The notes under the pieces are model-generated. The model ran no database searches. It saw nothing but the letters and a program-made list of their open reading frames with translations, and was not told where the DNA came from. From Sphaerotilus uruguayifluvii (lineage in GTDB: Bacteria; Pseudomonadota; Gammaproteobacteria; Burkholderiales; Burkholderiaceae_C): 64,000 nucleotides of DNA. Where the stretch lies: the NCBI RefSeq assembly GCF_013294065.1, contig NZ_JABSNM010000020.1:1-64000 (forward strand), in the 5' to 3' direction. A program made the position numbers and the translations under genes. Below are positions 60,070 to 64,000 of the stretch, in pieces (the first letter of the stretch is position 1; the number at the start of each line of letters is the position of its first letter).

Positions 60070-62160
60070 ATGCGAACCCGAACCCCGATCGCGCTGGCGG
60101 CCGCCACCGCGCTGGCCGCGCTGGGCACCAGCGGCTGTGGCAGCCTGTCCGACGAGGACGAGATCAACACCCGCCCGAGCTGGCTGGGCAGCGTCAGCGC
60201 CGCCTCCTACGACGGCAGCAGCGACGACCTGCTGACCGCCGGCCTGGGCAGGACCGGCCTGGGCTCGGCCACCGCGCCGACCTTCGCGACGCCGACCGCC
60301 CCGACCGCGGCCGAACTGCGCCGCCTGGCCATCCACACCAACTACCGCGCGCTGGCCGACATGACGGCCAACGGCGGCTACGGCCGGCTCTACGGCCCCA
60401 ACATCGACCTGGCCGGCAACGACACGCTCGGCGAGGGCCGGATCGCCGGCATCGAGTACCGCGCGCTGATGGACGACGGCTCCGGGCGCGACAACGTCGG
60501 CGTGATGGTGCAGGTGCCGGCGAGCTTCAATCCGGACGCGCCGTGCATCGTCGCGGCGCCCTCGAGCGGCTCGCGCGGCATCTACGGCGCGATCGGCACC
60601 ACCGGCGAATGGGGCCTGAAGCGCGGCTGCGCGGTCGCCTACACCGACAAGGGCACCGGCAGCGGCGCGCACGAGCTCTCCACCGACACCGTCACGAAGC
60701 TCGACGGCACGACTGCCGCCGCCTCGGCCGCCGGCAGTGCCGCGCATTTCAATGCCGGACTGAGCGCCGCGGAGCGCGCGGCCATCAACACCCTCCGGCC
60801 GAACCGCTACGCCTTCAAGCACGCGCACTCGCAGCGCAACCCGGAGAAGGACTGGGGCCTGTGGACGCTGCGCTCGATCCAGACCGCCTTCTGGCTGCTC
60901 AACGAGACCTACGCCGGACTCGACGCCAAGGATCGGCGCAAGGTGCGGCTGCGCCCGGACAACACGCTGGTGATCGCCGCCAGCGTCTCCAACGGCGGCG
61001 GCGCGGTGCTGGCCGCGGCCGAGCAGGACAGCGGCGGCCTGATCGACGGCATCGTCGCCACCGAGCCGCAGGTCAGCCTGCCGGCCCATGCCGGCATCGC
61101 GGTGCGCCGCGGCGGCATGGCGGTCAGCGCTTCCGGCCGGCCGCTCTACGACTACTTCACCACCGCCAACCTCTACCAGCCCTGCGCCGCGATCGCCGCG
61201 TCCAACGCCGCCAGCCCGTTCAACACCATCAACGCCACCCGTGCGGCCAACCGCTGCGCCAGCCTGAAAAGTGCCGGCCTGCTGAGCGCCGCCACCACCG
61301 CCGAGCAGGCCGAGGAGGCCCGGCAGAAGCTGCGCGACGCCGGCTGGGAGGCCGACAGCGACCTGCTGCACGCCTCGCACTGGGCGACCAACGCCACCGC
61401 CGGCGTCGCGGCGACCTATGCGCAGGCCTACAGCCGCGCGCGGGTCGACTCGGCGATCTGCAACTACTCCTTCGCGACGGTGGCCACCACCGGCATGCCG
61501 GCTGCGGCCACCACCAGCCCGATGACGAACATCTTCAGCATCGGCAACGGCGTGCCGCCGACCAGCTCGATCGCGCTGATCGCCGACAGCGCGCCCGGCG
61601 GCGCGATCAACTACCTGCTGGCCCGGTCCGCCTCGAGCAACACCGAGGATCTGGACTTCGACGGCGCCAGGTGCCTGCGCGACAAGCTGAGCGACGCCAC
61701 GCTGGCCGCCGGCATCGACGAGGTGCGCCGCAGCGGCCGGCTTCAGGGCAAGCCGACGCTGATCGTGCACGGCCGCGCCGACACGCTGGTGCCGGTCAAC
61801 CACAGCTCGCGGCCCTACTTCGGCCTGAGCCGCCAGGTCGACGGCAGCGCCAGCCGGCTGAGCTACATCGAGGTGACCCACGCGCAGCACTTCGACGCCT
61901 TCATCGGCCTGCTGGCCGGCTACGACACCCGCTTCGTGCCGCTGCATGTCTACAACCTGCAGGCGCTGAACTGGATGTGGGACCACCTGCGCTCGGGCAA
62001 GGCGCTGCCGCCCTCGCAGGTGGTGCGCACCACGCCGCGCGGCGGCGCCGCAGGCAGCGCGCCGGCGATCACCGCGGCCAATCTGCCCGCCATCAGCGCC
62101 AGCCCGGCCAGCGCCGACCAGATCGACTTCGCCGCCGGCACGGTCAGCGTGCCGGACTGA
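60070..62160 (+). CDS. D-(-)-3-hydroxybutyrate oligomer hydrolase
   Basis: The 696-residue enzyme degrades soluble 3-hydroxybutyrate oligomers released from polyhydroxybutyrate. It has an export signal with a lipobox-like LGTSGC near residue 23, so it may be periplasmic or lipidated. The serine nucleophile is probably S307 in SVSNGGG, with LIVHGRADTLVPVNHSSR and a late THAQHFDAF supplying aspartate and histidine. Length and motifs match the 3HB-oligomer hydrolase family of Burkholderiales. It indicates a PHB-cycling organism. Confidence 0.93.
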   Translation: MRTRTPIALAAATALAALGTSGCGSLSDEDEINTRPSWLGSVSAASYDGSSDDLLTAGLGRTGLGSATAPTFATPTAPTAAELRRLAIHTNYRALADMTANGGYGRLYGPNIDLAGNDTLGEGRIAGIEYRALMDDGSGRDNVGVMVQVPASFNPDAPCIVAAPSSGSRGIYGAIGTTGEWGLKRGCAVAYTDKGTGSGAHELSTDTVTKLDGTTAAASAAGSAAHFNAGLSAAERAAINTLRPNRYAFKHAHSQRNPEKDWGLWTLRSIQTAFWLLNETYAGLDAKDRRKVRLRPDNTLVIAASVSNGGGAVLAAAEQDSGGLIDGIVATEPQVSLPAHAGIAVRRGGMAVSASGRPLYDYFTTANLYQPCAAIAASNAASPFNTINATRAANRCASLKSAGLLSAATTAEQAEEARQKLRDAGWEADSDLLHASHWATNATAGVAATYAQAYSRARVDSAICNYSFATVATTGMPAAATTSPMTNIFSIGNGVPPTSSIALIADSAPGGAINYLLARSASSNTEDLDFDGARCLRDKLSDATLAAGIDEVRRSGRLQGKPTLIVHGRADTLVPVNHSSRPYFGLSRQVDGSASRLSYIEVTHAQHFDAFIGLLAGYDTRFVPLHVYNLQALNWMWDHLRSGKALPPSQVVRTTPRGGAAGSAPAITAANLPAISASPASADQIDFAAGTVSVPD

Positions 62161-62230
62161 TCAGGCGGCTCGCGGCGAGCGTCACCGGCCGGACACCCGG
62201 CCGGGGCGGCCAGCCCCTACAGTGGCGCGG

Positions 62231-63238
62231 ATGCACACCTCCACCGCCACCGCACCCGCCCTGCCCTACGTCCCGCGCCGGCGCGCGCGTTCGCTGTTCG
62301 TGCCGCTGCGCGGGCTGCGCTGCCATGTGATGACCTGGGGCGAGCCCGCGCTGGCCACGCCCGAGCGGCCAACGCTGGTGCTGGTGCACGGCTGGATGGA
62401 TGTCGGCGCCTCCTTCCAGTTCCTGGTCGATGCGCTCGAGGCCCGGGACGGCGCCGGCGCGGCGCGCTTCATCATCGCGCCCGACTGGCGCGGCTTCGGC
62501 CGCAGCGACAGCGCGCCCGGCGGCCAGCGCACCGACACCTTCTGGTTCCCGGACTACCTGGCCGACCTCGACGCGCTGCTGCGCGCGCCCGGCCTGGGGC
62601 TGGCGCACGAGCCGGTGGTCGATCTGGTCGGCCACAGCATGGGCGGCAACGTGGCGATGATGTATGCCGGCATCCGGCCCGGGCGCATCCGCCGCCTCGT
62701 CAACCTCGAGGGCTTCGGCCTGCCGCAGAGCCACCCGGCGCAGGCGCCGGGCCGCTACGCCCAGTGGCTCGACCAGCTGCGCGAACCCGCCACGCTGCGC
62801 GACTACGACAGCCTGGACGCGGTGGCCGCGCGGCTGAGGAAGAACAACCCGCGCCTGCGCGCCGACTTCGCCGACTGGCTGGCGCCGCACTGGTCGCGGC
62901 GCAACGAGGCCGGCCGCTTCGAGATCCTGGGCGACCCGGCGCACAAGCAGCTCAACCCGGTGCTCTACCGCAAGGAGGAGGCCGTGGCCTGCTGGTCCCG
63001 GATCACCGCGCCGGTGCTGTGGGTCGAGGGCCGCCAGACCGACGTGAGCAAGTGGTGGGGCGACCGCTACCCGCGCGAGGACTTCGAGGCGCGCCTGGCC
63101 GTCGTGCCGCAGCTCGCGCGCGCCACGCTCGACGACTGCGGCCACATGCTGCACCACGACCAGCCCGAGGCGCTGGCGGGGTGGATGGCGGGGCATCTGG
63201 GGGCGGCGGGCGCAGCCGCAGGGCCTGCGGTGGCCTGA
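62231..63238 (+). CDS. Alpha/beta-fold hydrolase
   Basis: The 335-residue hydrolase has the oxyanion segment VLVHGWMDVG, the nucleophile elbow GHSMGGN and the catalytic histidine in DDCGHMLHHD. An epoxide-hydrolase-like APDWRGFGRSD is present. The substrate is unknown. A GTG at 62222 in the same frame would add three residues, but the ATG at 62231 is preferred. TACAGT at 62218-62223 may be its -10 box. Confidence 0.88.
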   Translation: MHTSTATAPALPYVPRRRARSLFVPLRGLRCHVMTWGEPALATPERPTLVLVHGWMDVGASFQFLVDALEARDGAGAARFIIAPDWRGFGRSDSAPGGQRTDTFWFPDYLADLDALLRAPGLGLAHEPVVDLVGHSMGGNVAMMYAGIRPGRIRRLVNLEGFGLPQSHPAQAPGRYAQWLDQLREPATLRDYDSLDAVAARLRKNNPRLRADFADWLAPHWSRRNEAGRFEILGDPAHKQLNPVLYRKEEAVACWSRITAPVLWVEGRQTDVSKWWGDRYPREDFEARLAVVPQLARATLDDCGHMLHHDQPEALAGWMAGHLGAAGAAAGPAVA

Positions 63239-63360
63239 CGAGTGCATTTTCCATTTCTCGTCCGGATCGGGAGCGGACAGAGCGCGCGTGTTCTTCGCAT
63301 GTGCCCGGGCCAAGGCCCCCGCCATGCCAAAATCGCCCTCTGTCACTGGACGAGAAGATC

Positions 63361-64000
63361 ATGGACATCGAACAAATCAACGCCATCGGCGCCACCCTGG
63401 CCGACCTCAGCGAGCGCACCACCGCGCTAAGGGGGTATCTTTGACTACGACCAGAAAGCCCTGAAGCTGGCCGAGGTCAACGCCGCGCTGGAGAACCCCG
63501 AGGTCTGGAACGACCCGAAGCGCGCGCAGGAACTCGGCAAGGAAAAGCGCTCGCTGGAGACCGTCGTCGAGACCATCGACCACCTGACGACCCAGCTGGC
63601 CGACAACACCGAGCTCTACGAGATGACGAAGGAGGAGAACGACATCGACTCCCTCGCCACCATCGAGGCCGAGACCGCCACGCTGCGCGAGACCATCGAG
63701 AAGCTCGAGTTCCGCCGCATGTTCTCGAACCCGGCCGACCCGATGAACTGCTTCGTCGACATCCAGGCCGGCGCCGGCGGCACCGAGGCCTGCGACTGGG
63801 CGTCGATGCTGCTGCGCCAGTACCTGAAGTACTGCGAACGCAAGGGCTTCACCGCCACGGTCGAGGACGTGACCGAGGGCGACACCGCCGGCATCAAGAG
63901 CGCGACCATCAAGGTCGAGGGCGACTACGCCTTCGGCCACCTGCGCACCGAGACCGGCGTGCACCGTCTGGTGCGCAAGTCGCCGTTCGACTCCTCGGGC
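63361..64000 (+). CDS. prfB: Peptide chain release factor 2 (RF2), programmed frameshift, cut by window edge
   Basis: Release factor 2 terminates translation at UGA and UAA. Frame 0 encodes 27 residues ([20 protein letters not shown]...) and stops at TGA 63442-63444. A +1 shift at CTT-T-GAC continues as [12 protein letters not shown]. The visible part includes the N-terminal helical domain, [11 protein letters not shown], and the stop-codon-reading SPF tripeptide in [10 protein letters not shown] at the very end of the window. The GGQ domain lies beyond the edge. Confidence 0.96.
63429..63444 (+). promoter_or_regulatory. RF2 programmed +1 frameshift site
   Basis: AGGGGGTATCTTTGAC is identical to the classic prfB site: an internal Shine-Dalgarno (AGGGGG) three bases before the CTT slip codon and an in-frame TGA followed by C. 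Low RF2 slows termination at this TGA and favours the shift, so RF2 regulates its own synthesis. Confidence 0.97.

Noticed and set aside
58336-61986. 1,216-codon minus-strand frame over the dioxygenase, LuxR and oligomer hydrolase genes
   Set aside because: It is an antisense or out-of-phase shadow of three well-supported genes.
63361-63444. A separate 27-codon peptide gene or a frameshift mutation in prfB
   Set aside because: The sequence is the conserved RF2 programmed frameshift site, so both frames make one protein.

Overview
The window is about 64 kb of very GC-rich DNA with short gaps, many ATGA/GTGA gene overlaps and strong GC bias at third codon positions. The gene content (dnaG-rpoD, grpE-dnaK-dnaJ, tctCBA with tctDE, glutaryl-CoA dehydrogenase beside a class III CoA-transferase, a 3-hydroxybutyrate oligomer hydrolase, ferrochelatase, plsY, prfB with its frameshift site) points to a betaproteobacterium of the order Burkholderiales, probably in the Rubrivivax/Leptothrix neighbourhood. 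That placement is inferred from gene content, not from a phylogeny.

Layout. At the left edge the last 26 codons of an IS transposase interrupt a reverse-strand anion transporter gene (1-904). Then come dnaG and rpoD (964-5654) and a nucleotide cyclase-FHA protein (5782-6717). The region 6739-28179 is a single reverse-strand block of six tightly packed genes, read right to left: a GAF domain fused to a HlyD-type adaptor, a membrane M50 zinc protease with a PqqD-like front end and a HlyD-like tail, a short SecA-like ATPase, a periplasmic adaptor, a 4,426-residue exoprotein with an N-terminal LEPR-LL segment, and a membrane PAS-GGDEF diguanylate cyclase. The rest is mainly housekeeping and metabolic: a HAD phosphatase and hemH (28274-30192), a PIN-like protein, the tricarboxylate uptake genes with their two-component system (31155-36482), hslR, a DUF5666/DUF6502 pair, the grpE-dnaK-dnaJ chaperone cluster with recognisable sigma-32 promoters, a glutaryl-CoA catabolic module with a divergent LysR regulator (44004-47450), a periplasmic binding protein overlapping a GGDEF-EAL protein, a forward run of small housekeeping genes (51739-55466), an aldo/keto reductase, an XRE-cupin regulator divergent from a DMT permease, a 2OG-Fe dioxygenase, a LuxR regulator, a PHB oligomer hydrolase, an alpha/beta hydrolase and the start of prfB.

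The candidate novel system is the 6739-28179 operon. It looks like a dedicated route for making, exporting, processing and regulating one giant surface protein. The cargo has no ordinary signal peptide, no RTX repeats and no type I exporter genes beside it. It is instead co-encoded with a SecA paralog lacking the C-terminal third of SecA, a site-2-type protease carrying a PqqD-like (RRE-like) peptide-binding fold, three membrane-fusion-type adaptors and a c-di-GMP synthase. The functional linkage is inferred from gene order and domain content. I see each domain in the sequence but cannot test the mechanism.

No gap exceeds about 300 bases. I saw no tRNA, rRNA or CRISPR array. Reading frames that mirror real genes on the opposite strand, including one of 4,506 codons opposite the giant gene, are GC-driven shadows and are left out.
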